Source: Roseateles violae
GTDB lineage: Bacteria > Pseudomonadota > Gammaproteobacteria > Burkholderiales > Burkholderiaceae_C
Assembly: GCF_030410485.1 (NCBI RefSeq)
Contig: NZ_JAUHHC010000003.1
Location: forward strand, 372,001-436,000
DNA: 64,000 nucleotides
Reading direction: 5' to 3'
The translations under genes were made by a program, and so were the position numbers. Shown here one piece after another: positions 36,722 to 47,961 of this stretch; positions within the stretch are counted from its first letter, which is position 1, and each line of letters begins with the position of its first letter. Under the pieces are notes generated by a model. That model was not told where the DNA came from. It did no database searches and was given only the letters and a program-made list of their open reading frames with translations.

Positions 36722-37030
36722 GTGCGCCCCATTGACCGGCGGCACAGTAAAGGCTAGCCGGAGCACCGCCAAGGGCCTTTCCATCGACCGCGGCAGCGGT
36801 TTGCCCCGATGGTTGCGGGGCATCGCGGCGACAAGCCGCGCCAGGCCTTGCTTAGCGCGCCAAAGAGCCCGCAAACCCGCGTCGATTCGCGCTTGCGGCG
36901 CGCGCGGAATGTGCCGCGGCGGACAGCGCCGGAAGTGGCCACGGCGAGCTGCTCGCTTTCATCAATGGGGCAAGCCCTAGGGCCCGCGAAACGAAAACGG
37001 TTGGCTGGTGCCGCGCCGCGCGCAGCCGCT
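36722..37030. other. Unexplained 309-bp intergenic region between pilR and the nrdA promoter
   Basis: No gene, intrinsic terminator or recognised RNA was found. Several GC-rich inverted segments occur, including the palindrome GCCCTAGGGC near 36974. I compared it by eye with 6S, tmRNA and RNase P RNA signatures and saw no match. Confidence 0.4.
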
Positions 37031-38604
<1,574 letters not shown>

Positions 38605-38608
<4 letters not shown>

Positions 38609-40473
38609 GGCGGATTGGCGTCGCTGATAAGGTCGCTAAGTTCGCTGCCGTCGCCGCGGCGCAGCCGCAGCAGGAATTCATTGCACGGCGGCGTCGTGTC
38701 GTCCCGGCGCCGGTAGGCGATGCGCGCGCCATAGCGCTCGCACAGCTCCCGACAAATATAGAGGCCCAGGCCGGAACCGCGGCTGCGGGTCGAGAAGAAC
38801 GGTTCGAACAGATGGCGCTCGACCTCGGCCGGAATCGGCGCGCCGGCGCTGAACACGCTCAGCCGCGCCAGCGCCGGGTCCTCTTCATCGTCGGCCAGCA
38901 GCACCTGCACACTGCCGGGCCCCGGGCTCGCATGGCGCAAGGCATTGTCGAGCAGATTGACCAGCACCCGGCGCAGATGCTCGGGGTCGAAGGCCACCAC
39001 CAGCGGCCGCAGCGGCACGCTGCAGGCGAGCGGATCGTCGGGCCCCGGCGGCAGCTTGTTGGTGCGCGCCCAATCCAGGCAGGTCTCGGCAACCAGCGAG
39101 CTGGCGTCCAGCGGCACCGCTTCCTGCCGCGTGCCCGGCGCGACCTCCAGCACATCGTCGACGATGCGGGTCAGCCGCGCGACGTTGGAGGCCACCATGC
39201 GGGTCAGCTGTTGCGCGCGCGGCTCGCTGCTGTCCTCGGCCAGCAGCTCGTTGGCCTGCGCGATCGCGGCCAGCGGATTGCGGATCTCGTGCGCGATGCC
39301 GGCCGACACGCGGCCCATCGCGGCCAGCTTCTCCTGCTGGCTGCGCGCCTGCAGCAGGCGGTTGTCCTCGATGAAGAGCACGCACAGGTCCTCGCTGGCA
39401 TGCGGCTCTCGCCGGCGGGTGAAGCGCATGCGCAGGCGCAGCGAGCGCTGCGCGCCGGCGCCCGCTGTGCCGAACTGCAGCAGCACATCGCGCCCGGCCG
39501 CCGGCCAGCCGCCGGCCGCGACGGCCTGCTCGACCGCCTGCACCAGCGGCAGCCAGGCCGCCACGCCCTTCAGCGGGAACGGCGCCTTGCGCACCATCGT
39601 CGCCGGCGCCTCGGCCAGCAGCGCGCGCGCGGCCGGGTTGGCGGCGCGCACATTGCCGCGCTGGTCGACCACCAGCACGCCCTCCTGCATCTCCTCGATC
39701 ACCAGCCGGTTCAGCGCCGCCTGCTGGCGCGCGAACTCCATGCTGCCGCGCGCGGCGCGCTGCTCGCGCGCCAGCCGGCTGGCCATCTCGCCGGCCAGCA
39801 GGCTGACGACGAAGAAGCCGCTGCCAGCCAGACCGGCCTGCGTCAGCCGCAGGCCGATGTCGGCACCGCGCAGCACCGCCAGGCCGGCCACACCCAGCAT
39901 CAGCAGCGCCGCCATCGCCGCCACCGCCAGCGCCAGCAGCCGCGGCGTCAGCACGCCGGCCATCAGCACCGGCATCACGAACAGCGCGCCATAGTTAACG
40001 CTGGCGCCGCGATCGAGCGCATGCAGCAGGCCGAACACGGCCAGGTCGGTGCCGATGCCCAGCCACCAATGCGGGCTCGACAGCCGCGCCAGCGTCTGCG
40101 CCGAGGCGCCGCGCTGCAGCCGCGGCAGCAGCCACAGCAGCAGGGTCTGGCCGGCATAGGCCGTGCACAGCAGCAGCGTCCAGCGCTCGGGCGGCGAGCC
40201 GAGGAAGCCGGCGATCAGCTGCGCGGCCAGCAGCACCAGGGCCAGCGCGACGCGGGCGCCCAGAAAGGCGCGGTACAGGCGCGCGAAGGCATTGCCGCCG
40301 GCATCGCCGAGCCGGCGCGCGCGGCGGAACAGGAACTGCGAATCGGCGTGCGACTCGGCAGCCCCCTCGGCGGCTTGTGCCTCGCCGGCGGCCGTCGCCT
40401 CATGGATCTCCGACGGCTCGACCTCGCTGTCCGGCACCGGACCGAACCAGGACTGCGTTCGCTCGCCGCTCAT
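38605..40473 (-). CDS. pilS: Membrane sensor histidine kinase PilS
   Basis: The sensor partner of PilR (622 aa). About six hydrophobic segments occupy residues 85-230. A PAS-like segment (NRLVIEEMQEGVLVVDQRGNVRAANPAA) follows near 250-290. The H box is AGIAHEIRNPLAAI near residue 394, the N box LVNLLDNALRHA near 509 and the G2 box GSGLGLYICREL near 569. The N-terminal 75 residues are a hydrophilic extension rich in Glu/Ala, longer than in Pseudomonas PilS. The gene overlaps pilR and the upstream PP0621-type gene by four bases each. Confidence 0.94.
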
Positions 40474-40712
40474 GGCGCGCCGCCATGCTCCGCCTCATAG
40501 GCGGCGCGATGGGCGGCGCTGCAGAACACGCCGCCGCGGCCGGGCAAGGCCTCGTCGCGCGGCAGATGCAGGCCGCAGCGCGCGCAGCTGAGCATGGGCT
40601 GCGGTCCGCGCGGCGCGGCCGGCGGCTTGGCCCGGCGCGGCGGCCGCGCGCGCTTGACGCCCAGCAGGAAGACCAGCAGCGCCAGCAACAGAATCAGCAA
40701 CAGGTATTTCAT
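40470..40712 (-). CDS. PP0621-family small zinc-finger-like membrane protein
   Basis: An 80-residue protein: one N-terminal membrane helix (KYLLLILLLALLVFLLG), a short Arg/Pro-rich stretch, then a Cys/His cluster (CARCG, HLP, FCSAAH) suited to binding one metal ion. The ATG at 40712 is preferred over the TTG at 40721. The family usually sits between the ccsA-like gene and pilS, as here, and its function is unknown. Its stop overlaps the pilS start. Confidence 0.85.
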   Translation of the reverse strand: MKYLLLILLLALLVFLLGVKRARPPRRAKPPAAPRGPQPMLSCARCGLHLPRDEALPGRGGVFCSAAHRAAYEAEHGGAP

Positions 40713-40721
40713 CGTCAGCAA

Positions 40722-41579
40722 TCAGGCGGGACTGCCGCGTTGCAGCACGACCTCGAGCACGAAGCGCGAGCCGGCATAGGACAGCAGCAGCAGGGCCGCG
40801 CCAACGTAGAGCCAGCGCGTCGCGCGCCGGCCGCGCCAGCCGAAGATGCGCCGGCCGGCCAGCAGGCCGGCCAGCACGATCCAGCCGAGCAGGGCCAGCA
40901 GGTTCTTGTGGTCCCAGCGCCAGTGCGGCGTGAACCACCAGCCCAGCAGGATGGCTAGCGACAGCACCGCGACCCCGGCCGCGACGAACTGGAAGGTCAG
41001 CCGCTCAAGCCGCAGCAGCGGCATGCCCGGTGTGCCGGCCGTCGTCGCCAGCTTGGCGGCCGTCGGCTTCTGCCGCAGCTGCCGCTCGGCACGGCTCAGC
41101 AGCACCGCATGCAGCACCGCCGTGCCGAACAAGCCATAGGAGGCCAGGCCCAGCACCCAGTGCAGCGGCGCCCAGGGCGAGGCGGCCTGCGGCCGGCTTT
41201 CGCCCTGGAACAGCAGGGCCAGCAGCACCGCCAGCGCGGCCAGGCCGGCCAGCACGCGGCGGCTGCTCTGCAGCGGCACGAAGCGGCTCTCCACCATATA
41301 GACGGCCAGCACCAGCCAGACCGTCATCGACAGCGCCGGCGCGAAACCGAAGCGCGCGCCGGGCCGGGCCAGGCCGATGCCGGCGATATCGATGACCAGG
41401 GCCAGCAGATGCGCGGCCCAGGCCAGCAGCAGCAGGCCCTGGCGGCGGGGCGACGCGGAGGCGCTCTCGGCGGGCTGTGGCGCCGTCAGCGCGACGGCCG
41501 CATAGGCCAGCGCCGCCACCAGGCTGGCGCCGCCGAGCGCCAGCGCGGCGGCGGCCGAAGTGTCGGGCGATAAAATCAT
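40722..41579 (-). CDS. CcsA/YpjD-like cytochrome c assembly membrane protein
   Basis: A 285-residue integral membrane protein with about eight helices. It carries the cytochrome-c-assembly domain, including the conserved segment ILLGWWFTPHWRWDHKNLLALLGW. Relatives (inner membrane protein YpjD/CorE) are linked to heme handling or to cation transport, and the role is not settled. The ATG at 41579 gives the usual N-terminus MILSPDTS. It heads the minus-strand unit leading to pilS-pilR and is divergent from ffh, with only 50 bp between the two starts. Confidence 0.85.
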   Translation of the reverse strand: MILSPDTSAAAALALGGASLVAALAYAAVALTAPQPAESASASPRRQGLLLLAWAAHLLALVIDIAGIGLARPGARFGFAPALSMTVWLVLAVYMVESRFVPLQSSRRVLAGLAALAVLLALLFQGESRPQAASPWAPLHWVLGLASYGLFGTAVLHAVLLSRAERQLRQKPTAAKLATTAGTPGMPLLRLERLTFQFVAAGVAVLSLAILLGWWFTPHWRWDHKNLLALLGWIVLAGLLAGRRIFGWRGRRATRWLYVGAALLLLSYAGSRFVLEVVLQRGSPA

Positions 41580-41629
41580 CGTCACAGTGTACTTTTGCGT
41601 GCCCACCCGACCGGTCGGTACGAACCTTG

Positions 41630-43021
41630 ATGGCCTCCAATCTGACCGACCGCCTGAGCCAGCTCGTCAAAACGATGCGCGGCCAGGCCCGCATCACCGA
41701 ATCGAATGTCCAGGAGATGCTGCGCGAGGTGCGCATGGCGCTCCTGGAAGCCGACGTGGCGCTGCCGGTCGTGCGCGACTTCATCGCCCGCGTGAAGGAC
41801 AAGGCGCTGGGCCAGGAGGTGGTCGGCTCGCTGAACCCGGGGCAGGTGCTGGTCTCGGTCGTGCACAAGGAACTCGCCGCGACCATGGGCGAGGGCGTGG
41901 CCGACATCAATCTCGCGGCGCAGCCGCCGGCCGTCATCCTGATGGCCGGTCTGCAGGGCGCCGGCAAGACGACGACGACGGCCAAGCTGGCCAAGCACCT
42001 GATCGAGAAGCGCAAGAAGAAGGTGCTGACCGTTTCGGCCGACGTCTACCGTCCTGCCGCGATCGAGCAGCTGAAGACGGTCACCAGGCAGGCCGGCGCC
42101 GAATGGTTCGCCTCGACGCCGGAGCAGAAGCCGCACGACATCGCGGTGGCCGCGATCGACTACGCCAAGCGCCACTACTTCGACGTGCTGCTGGTCGACA
42201 CCGCCGGGCGCCTGGCGATCGACGAGGCGCTGATGGCCGAGATCCGCGATCTGCACGGCGTGCTGAATCCGGTCGAGACCCTGTTCGTCGTCGATGCGAT
42301 GCAGGGTCAGGATGCGGTCAACACGGCCAAGGCCTTCAAGGAGGCCCTGCCGCTGACCGGCGTGATCCTGACCAAGCTCGACGGCGATTCGCGCGGCGGC
42401 GCGGCACTGAGCGTGCGCCAGATCACCGGCGCGCCGATCAAGTTTGCCGGCGTGTCCGAGAAGATCGACGGGCTGGAGGTCTTCGATGCCGAGCGCCATG
42501 CCGGCCGCGTGCTGGGCATGGGCGATATCGTCGCCCTGGTCGAGGAAGTGACCAAGGGCGTGGACCTGGCCGCCGCCGAGAAGCTCGCCGGCAAGCTCAA
42601 GAGCGGCAGCGGTTTCGACCTGAACGACTTCCTCGCCCAGATCTCGCAGATGAAGAAGATGGGCGGCCTGTCCAGCCTGATGGACAAGCTGCCGGCCCAG
42701 ATGACGGCCAAGGCGGGCGCGGCCGACATGGACAACGCCGAGCGCGATATGAAGCGCATGGAAGGCATCCTCAGCGCGATGACGGCCAAGGAGCGCGCCA
42801 ACCCCAAGCTGCTGCTTGACGGCAAGAGCAAGGCCAGCCGAAAGAAGCGCATCGCGCAAGGCGCCGGCGTGCAGGTTCAGGAAGTGAACCGCGTGCTGAA
42901 TCAGTACGACCAGATGGCCGGCATGATGAAGAAGATGAGCGGCGGCGGGATGATGAAGATGATGAAGAAGCTCGGCGGCCTCAAGGGCATGGGCGGGATG
43001 ATGCCCCCAGGTCTGAAATAG
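41630..43021 (+). CDS. ffh: Signal recognition particle protein Ffh
   Basis: The SRP54 GTPase (463 aa) that binds signal sequences and SRP RNA. The N domain begins MASNLTDRLSQLVKTMRG. The G domain has the P-loop QGAGKTTTTAKLAKHL near residue 108, DTAGRLAIDEALM and TKLDGDSRGGAAL. The M domain (about 300-463) is methionine-rich and ends with MMKMMKKLGGLKGMGGMMP. The receptor gene ftsY is convergent just downstream. The ribosome binding site is weak. Confidence 0.97.
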   Translation: MASNLTDRLSQLVKTMRGQARITESNVQEMLREVRMALLEADVALPVVRDFIARVKDKALGQEVVGSLNPGQVLVSVVHKELAATMGEGVADINLAAQPPAVILMAGLQGAGKTTTTAKLAKHLIEKRKKKVLTVSADVYRPAAIEQLKTVTRQAGAEWFASTPEQKPHDIAVAAIDYAKRHYFDVLLVDTAGRLAIDEALMAEIRDLHGVLNPVETLFVVDAMQGQDAVNTAKAFKEALPLTGVILTKLDGDSRGGAALSVRQITGAPIKFAGVSEKIDGLEVFDAERHAGRVLGMGDIVALVEEVTKGVDLAAAEKLAGKLKSGSGFDLNDFLAQISQMKKMGGLSSLMDKLPAQMTAKAGAADMDNAERDMKRMEGILSAMTAKERANPKLLLDGKSKASRKKRIAQGAGVQVQEVNRVLNQYDQMAGMMKKMSGGGMMKMMKKLGGLKGMGGMMPPGLK

Positions 43022-43041
43022 GCTTAAGCACCTTCCAGTGA

Positions 43042-43064
43042 AAACGGGCCTCGATGGCCCGTTT
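43042..43064. terminator. Bidirectional terminator between ffh and ftsY
   Basis: A 9-bp stem AAACGGGCC / GGCCCGTTT with loop TCGAT is followed by T-rich DNA on plus (CTTCTTT) and by a short T-run on minus. It lies in the 48-bp convergent gap. Confidence 0.8.
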
Positions 43065-43069
43065 CTTCT

Positions 43070-44188
43070 TTATTCCAGCAAGGCCTGCGCGAACTCCCTC
43101 GCGCTGAAGGTCTGCAGATCCTCGAGCTTCTCGCCGATGCCGATGAAATAGACCGGCACGGCACGCTCGCGCGCGATCGCCGCCAGCACCCCGCCCTTGG
43201 CCGTGCCATCAAGCTTGGTGACGATCAGGCCGGTCAGGCCCAGCGCGTCGTCGAAGGCCTTGACCTGCGAGAGCGCGTTCTGGCCGGTGTTGCCATCGAC
43301 GACCAGCAGCACCTCGTGCGGCGCACCGTCCTGCGCCTTGGCGATCACGCGCCTGATCTTCTTCAGTTCCTCCATCAGGTGCAGCTGCGTCGGCAGGCGG
43401 CCGGCCGTGTCGGCGATCACCACATCGCAGCCGCGCGCGCGGCCGGCCGTCACCGCATCGAAGGTCACCGCCGACGGATCACCGCCCTCCTGGCTGACGA
43501 TCTCGACGCGCGTGCGATCCGCCCAGACGCCCAGCTGCTCGCGCGCCGCCGCACGGAAGGTATCGGCCGCGGCCAAGAGCACCTTCTGCTCGGCCTCGGC
43601 CAGATGGCGGGTCAGCTTGCCAATGCTGGTCGTCTTGCCGGCGCCGTTGACGCCGACGACCATCATCACCGTCGGCGTCTGCTCGCCGACCGACAGCGGC
43701 TTCTCGAGCGGCCGCAGCAGATCGCTCAGCGCATCGATCAGCAGGCCGCGCACGGCAGCCGGCTCGGTCGCCTTCGCTTCCTTGACGCGCCGCTTCAGAT
43801 CGTCGAGCAGGAACTCGGTCGCCTTGACGCCGGCATCGGCCATCAGCAGCGCTTCCTCCAACTCCTCGTACAGCGCCTCGTCGATGCGCGTGCCGGTGAA
43901 GACCTGGGCGATGCTGGAGCCGGTCTTGCGCAGGCCGGCACGCAGCTTGTCCATCCAGCCCTTGCGCGGTGCCTCGGGCGTCTCGGTTGCCTCAGCTTCG
44001 GCGCCGACTTCAGCAAGCACTGCGGGCGCGGCCGGGACGACCGCCGGCTCGGCTGCCGCAGCGGGGGTCGGCTCGGCCACCGGCAAGGGCGCCGGCTCCG
44101 CGACCACTTCGTCGACCTGCGGCGATGACTGCTCGTCGCTGCTGACCGTGGGCGCGGCGCCGAACTTCTTCTTGAAAAAACTGAACAT
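43070..44188 (-). CDS. ftsY: SRP receptor GTPase FtsY
   Basis: The membrane-associated SRP receptor (372 aa). An acidic, Pro/Ala/Glu-rich A domain (residues 12-75) follows the basic start FSFFKKKFG. The NG domain has KLRAGLRKTGSSIAQVF, the P-loop VGVNGAGKTTSIGKLTRHL near residue 180, DTAGRLPTQLHLMEEL, and TKLDGTAKGGVLA. It faces ffh across a shared terminator. The upstream region also holds the tRNA-Met promoter on the other strand. Confidence 0.97.
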   Translation of the reverse strand: MFSFFKKKFGAAPTVSSDEQSSPQVDEVVAEPAPLPVAEPTPAAAAEPAVVPAAPAVLAEVGAEAEATETPEAPRKGWMDKLRAGLRKTGSSIAQVFTGTRIDEALYEELEEALLMADAGVKATEFLLDDLKRRVKEAKATEPAAVRGLLIDALSDLLRPLEKPLSVGEQTPTVMMVVGVNGAGKTTSIGKLTRHLAEAEQKVLLAAADTFRAAAREQLGVWADRTRVEIVSQEGGDPSAVTFDAVTAGRARGCDVVIADTAGRLPTQLHLMEELKKIRRVIAKAQDGAPHEVLLVVDGNTGQNALSQVKAFDDALGLTGLIVTKLDGTAKGGVLAAIARERAVPVYFIGIGEKLEDLQTFSAREFAQALLE

Positions 44189-44243
44189 CGCTGAGGCGCC
44201 GGCTGGAGGGAAGGAATATTTTTCACCCGATTTCGGGCGGGCC

Positions 44244-44273
44244 TTGCATTGTCCGTCAAAACATGACTACAAT
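44244..44273 (+). promoter_or_regulatory. Candidate promoter of tRNA-Met
   Basis: TACAAT (44268-44273) is a good -10 hexamer located 12 bp before the tRNA. TTGCAT, 18 bp upstream (44244-44249), is a weak -35. Confidence 0.5.
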
Positions 44274-44284
44274 GGCGGGCTTGA

Positions 44285-44361
<77 letters not shown>

Positions 44362-44369
44362 AATACAAA

Positions 44370-44400
44370 GGGTCTAGCAGCGATGCTAGGCCCTTTTTCT
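44370..44400 (+). terminator. Intrinsic terminator after tRNA-Met
   Basis: GGGTCTAGCA and TGCTAGGCCC form a 10-bp stem with one G-U pair and a GCGA loop, followed by CTTTTTCTTT. On the other strand it could also stop the antiporter operon, whose last stop is at 44432. Confidence 0.88.
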
Positions 44401-44431
44401 TTATCGACGCGGCCACGTTGGCCGCCGCCCC

Positions 44432-46132
44432 TCACGACGCGTGCAGCATCCAGATCAGCGCCGTGCCGCCGATCGAGATCAGGATGTGGCCGAAGGCGAC
44501 GGTGCTCGAGTAGCCGATCACCGCCACCGGGCTCTCCGAGCGTTCCTGCACGGCCGCCAGGCCGGCCGTCATCGTCTGCGCGCCGGCCAGCGCGCCGAGC
44601 AGCATCAGCGGGTTCAGCTTCAGCAGATAGCGGCCGACGTAGAGGCCGACGATCTGCGGCATCAGGGTGACGACGATGCCGCCTAGGAAGACGGTCAGGC
44701 CGATCTGCTTGACCGCCTCGACAAAGACCGGCCCGGCCTTAAGCCCGATCATCGCGACGAAGGCGGCCAGGCCGACCGACTTCATGAACTCGATCGCCCC
44801 ATGCGGGATGTAGGCAAAGCTGGGCCGGATCGAATTGCGCCAGCCCATGGCGATGCCGGCCACCAGCACGGCCACGCTGCTGCCCAGGGCGATGTGCAGG
44901 CCGCCGACCGGGAAGGACAGTGCGATGCCGATCAGCGCGCCGACGAAGATGGCCAGGCCCAGCGCGACGAAGTCGGTGTGGTCGCCCGCCTCCAGCACAT
45001 TGCCGACCTCCTCGCAGACGCGCTTGACGGCCGGCTCCAGCCCGTGGACGGTCAGGATGTCGCCGCGCTGCACGACGGTGCCCGGCCCCAGCGGGATCGA
45101 TTCGCTGCCGCGCCGGATCGCCTTCAGGAAGACGCCGCGCGCGGCCGGTGAATGCCGGCGGTAGTCGGCCAAGGTGCGGCCGGCATAGACCTTGTTCGTC
45201 AGCTCGACGTCGAAGGTGGCCGAAGGGATGTCCAGCAGTTCGCGGTCGAACTGCTCGACCGCCCGCGTGTCGACGACCTTCAGCAGCGATTCGTTGCTGC
45301 CCAGCACGGCGACGATGTCGCCGGCCCGCAGCACGGTGTCGGGGCCGCTCTCGATGATCTGCCCGTCGCGGCGGATCCGCTCGACGAAGAGCCGCTCCTT
45401 GGCCAGCATCTTCTCGGCCTCGGCAACGCTGCGGCCGACCACCGGCTGCTCGGCATCGAGCTGGTAGGCGCGCAGCTCGAACATGCGCCAGGCCGAGCTG
45501 ATGCCGGCCTGCTCGCGCTCGATGCCCATCTCCCGCTCCAGCTTCAGCGCCTCGGCCTTCATATCCAGGCGCAGCAGCCAGGGGCCGATATAGGAGCAGA
45601 AGAAGATCACGCCGAAGGTGCCGAAGATATAGGTCAACGCGTCGGCGATCGGGATCTGCGCGACCAGGCGCTGCTTCTCGGCGTCGGGAATCGGCAGCGA
45701 GCGGATCGCCTCGCTGGCCGTGCCGATCACCGGCGATTCCGTCAGGCCGCCGGACATCATGCCGGCCGCGTAGCCGAGCTCCAGATGCAGCAGCTTAGCC
45801 ATCGCATAGGCAGTCAGCAGGCCGGTCAGCGGCACCGTGATGCCCAGCGCGATCCAGCGCCAGCCGCCGTCCTGGATGCCGCGTATGAAGCCCGGCCCGG
45901 CCGAGTAGCCAATGCCGAACATGAAGAGCAGGAACAGCAGCTGCTTGGCCGTGTCGGCCACCGGCACATGAAAGAAGTTGCCGATCAGGAGGCCCGCGAT
46001 CAGCGAGCCGGTGACCGGCCCGAAGCCCACGCCCTTGAACTTGAATTTGCCGATCCAGTAGCCGATGCCGATGGCCAGGAAGACGGCAATCTCGGGCGAC
46101 TTGGTGAAAAAGGGCGCCAGCCATTCGATCAT
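44432..46132 (-). CDS. AspT/YidE-family antiporter, second copy
   Basis: A 566-residue transporter of the aspartate:alanine exchanger (AAE) family. N-terminal membrane helices (about residues 10-185) and C-terminal helices (about 390-566) flank a cytoplasmic region with two RCK_C/TrkA-C-like domains (about 210-370; GRSVAEAEKMLAKERLFVERI, AGDIVAVLG). The C-terminal GALAGAQTMTAGLAAVQERSE is the family repeat motif. It follows the first antiporter by 45 bp, with GGAG 8 nt before the ATG, so the two are co-translated. The substrate is not readable from sequence; exchange of an amino acid for its decarboxylation product is inferred from context. Confidence 0.9.
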   Translation of the reverse strand: MIEWLAPFFTKSPEIAVFLAIGIGYWIGKFKFKGVGFGPVTGSLIAGLLIGNFFHVPVADTAKQLLFLLFMFGIGYSAGPGFIRGIQDGGWRWIALGITVPLTGLLTAYAMAKLLHLELGYAAGMMSGGLTESPVIGTASEAIRSLPIPDAEKQRLVAQIPIADALTYIFGTFGVIFFCSYIGPWLLRLDMKAEALKLEREMGIEREQAGISSAWRMFELRAYQLDAEQPVVGRSVAEAEKMLAKERLFVERIRRDGQIIESGPDTVLRAGDIVAVLGSNESLLKVVDTRAVEQFDRELLDIPSATFDVELTNKVYAGRTLADYRRHSPAARGVFLKAIRRGSESIPLGPGTVVQRGDILTVHGLEPAVKRVCEEVGNVLEAGDHTDFVALGLAIFVGALIGIALSFPVGGLHIALGSSVAVLVAGIAMGWRNSIRPSFAYIPHGAIEFMKSVGLAAFVAMIGLKAGPVFVEAVKQIGLTVFLGGIVVTLMPQIVGLYVGRYLLKLNPLMLLGALAGAQTMTAGLAAVQERSESPVAVIGYSSTVAFGHILISIGGTALIWMLHAS

Positions 46133-46177
46133 CGTTGATCTCCCGTCTGGCGCCCTGTCCTCATGCGACGCGCTGCC

Positions 46178-47878
46178 TTATTTGGACATGATCATCGCGA
46201 CATAGCCGAACACCGTCAGCAGCACGCCGGAGACCGCATAGCCGACCGGGAAGCCGACCCAGGGCACCGAGCTCTGCACCTCGACCGCCGCCTCGCGCGC
46301 CGGGCCCGAGTGCGAGCGCGAACCGGCGACGCCGCCCATCAGCACGACCGGATGGATCTTCATCACGTACAAGCCGATGATCCAGACCACGACGGGCGGC
46401 ACCGTGCAGCAGAAGAAGCCGGCGATCAGGATCTTCACCGTCAGCGCGGCCGACAGCTGCGAGATCAGGCCGGCGCCCGAGTTGACGCCGACGATGGCGA
46501 TGAAGACGATCAGGCCCAGGTCCTCCAGGATGTTGCGCGCCGCGTTCGGCGTGTGACCGAAGAAGCGGGTGCGCGACACGACCGAGGACACGATGATGCC
46601 GGAGACCAGCAGGCCACCGGCATTGCCGAGGCCGACATTGGCGCCGGCCAGCGGCACCGAGATCGCGCCGATCAGGAAGCCCAGGATCATGCCGGCCGCC
46701 AAGGTCAGCAGGTCGGTGCCGGTGCTGGCGCGGCCGATCTTGCCGGCCTTGTCGGCCAGCTGGTTGACGGCGCTCTTCAGGCCGGTGACGAACAGCAGGT
46801 CGAAGCGCCGGACCTCGGTCTCCAGGCCGATCGGGATCGGCACGCCGCCGCGCTCCATACGCGCCAGGTTGACGTGGCCGGCAAAGGGCTCGTTGGCGAA
46901 GTCCTTCAGCTTGCGGCCGGAGATGTCCTTGTTGGTCACCAGGATCTCGGCCTGGTCCAGCGGCACGGCCAGCGCCTTGGCATCGGCGACCTCGGGGCCG
47001 ATCAGGCCCATGTCGGAGGTCAGCGCCTCCAGCTTGCCGCCCAGCACGATCACGTCGCCGAGCTTGAAGGCCACGTCATCGCCAGCACCCAGCGACTCAC
47101 CGTCGCGGTGGACATTGATCACGCGCAGGCCGATGTGTTGCTGGAAGAACTGCCGCACCGTCTGGCCGACGAGCTTGGGGTTCTCCAGCCGGTAGGCGCG
47201 AACGCCGCCGGCGCGGTAGCCGCTCAGGCCCGAGTCATCGACATTGAGCACGCCGTTGGACTTCTCGTACTCGCGCGCGGCGGCCTTGGCATCGATGCCC
47301 CAGATCTTGGGCAGGTACTTGACGATCAGGATGATGCCGACCGTGCCCCAGATATAGGTCAGGCCGTAGCTCAGCGCGATCATGCCGCTGACGTCCTCGA
47401 AGGTCTGCCCTGGCGCCAGCGGGAAGGCGCCCTGGCGCACCGCCTCCTCGGCCGAGCCGATCGCGGCCGACATCGTCATCGAGCCGGCCAGCACGCCGCC
47501 GGCCGCGCCGGCCGGCAGGTCGAACCACTTGGCGAAGCCGGCCGCCATCAGAAGGCCCATCACCGAGCAGATCACCGCCAGGATGGTGAACTTCAGGCCG
47601 TCGGCCTTCAGGCTGTTGAAGAAGGACGGGCCGACGCGCAGGCCGACGCCATACATGAACAGGTAATAGAACAGCGACTTGGCGAAGTTGTCGAGCTGCA
47701 TCTTGATGCCCATCGTCGCCGCCCAGGCCGAGATGCCGGCGCCGACGATGATGGCCGAGGCGACCATGCCCAGGCCATAGCCCTTGATCGTCGCCTTGCC
47801 GAGCAGCACCGCCGCGCCGACGACGAAGAACAAGAGGATGTAGGGGTTGGCGGCCAGCCAACTCAGGAATGTGTGCAT
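46178..47878 (-). CDS. AspT/YidE-family antiporter, first copy
   Basis: Also 566 residues, with the same plan as its neighbour but clearly divergent in sequence. It has N-terminal helices (about 10-190), paired RCK_C domains (about 215-370; AFKLGDVIVLGGKLEAL, ETEVRRFDLLFVTG) and C-terminal helices (about 385-566). VLMGGVAGSRSHSGPAREAAVE replaces the GAxTxTxxL-type motif of the partner. In Tetragenococcus, AspT works with an aspartate decarboxylase to swap aspartate for alanine and build proton-motive force. Here the partner gene, 83 bp upstream, encodes an Orn/Lys/Arg decarboxylase instead. GGGGGA about 7 nt before the ATG supports the start. Confidence 0.9.
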   Translation of the reverse strand: MHTFLSWLAANPYILLFFVVGAAVLLGKATIKGYGLGMVASAIIVGAGISAWAATMGIKMQLDNFAKSLFYYLFMYGVGLRVGPSFFNSLKADGLKFTILAVICSVMGLLMAAGFAKWFDLPAGAAGGVLAGSMTMSAAIGSAEEAVRQGAFPLAPGQTFEDVSGMIALSYGLTYIWGTVGIILIVKYLPKIWGIDAKAAAREYEKSNGVLNVDDSGLSGYRAGGVRAYRLENPKLVGQTVRQFFQQHIGLRVINVHRDGESLGAGDDVAFKLGDVIVLGGKLEALTSDMGLIGPEVADAKALAVPLDQAEILVTNKDISGRKLKDFANEPFAGHVNLARMERGGVPIPIGLETEVRRFDLLFVTGLKSAVNQLADKAGKIGRASTGTDLLTLAAGMILGFLIGAISVPLAGANVGLGNAGGLLVSGIIVSSVVSRTRFFGHTPNAARNILEDLGLIVFIAIVGVNSGAGLISQLSAALTVKILIAGFFCCTVPPVVVWIIGLYVMKIHPVVLMGGVAGSRSHSGPAREAAVEVQSSVPWVGFPVGYAVSGVLLTVFGYVAMIMSK

Positions 47879-47961
47879 AGCGAATCCCCCATGAATTTTG
47901 CGGGTGCGGGGGCCACCTCCTGCCCCCGCCGTTGTTGGATTACTGCCTTCTCGGACTCATC

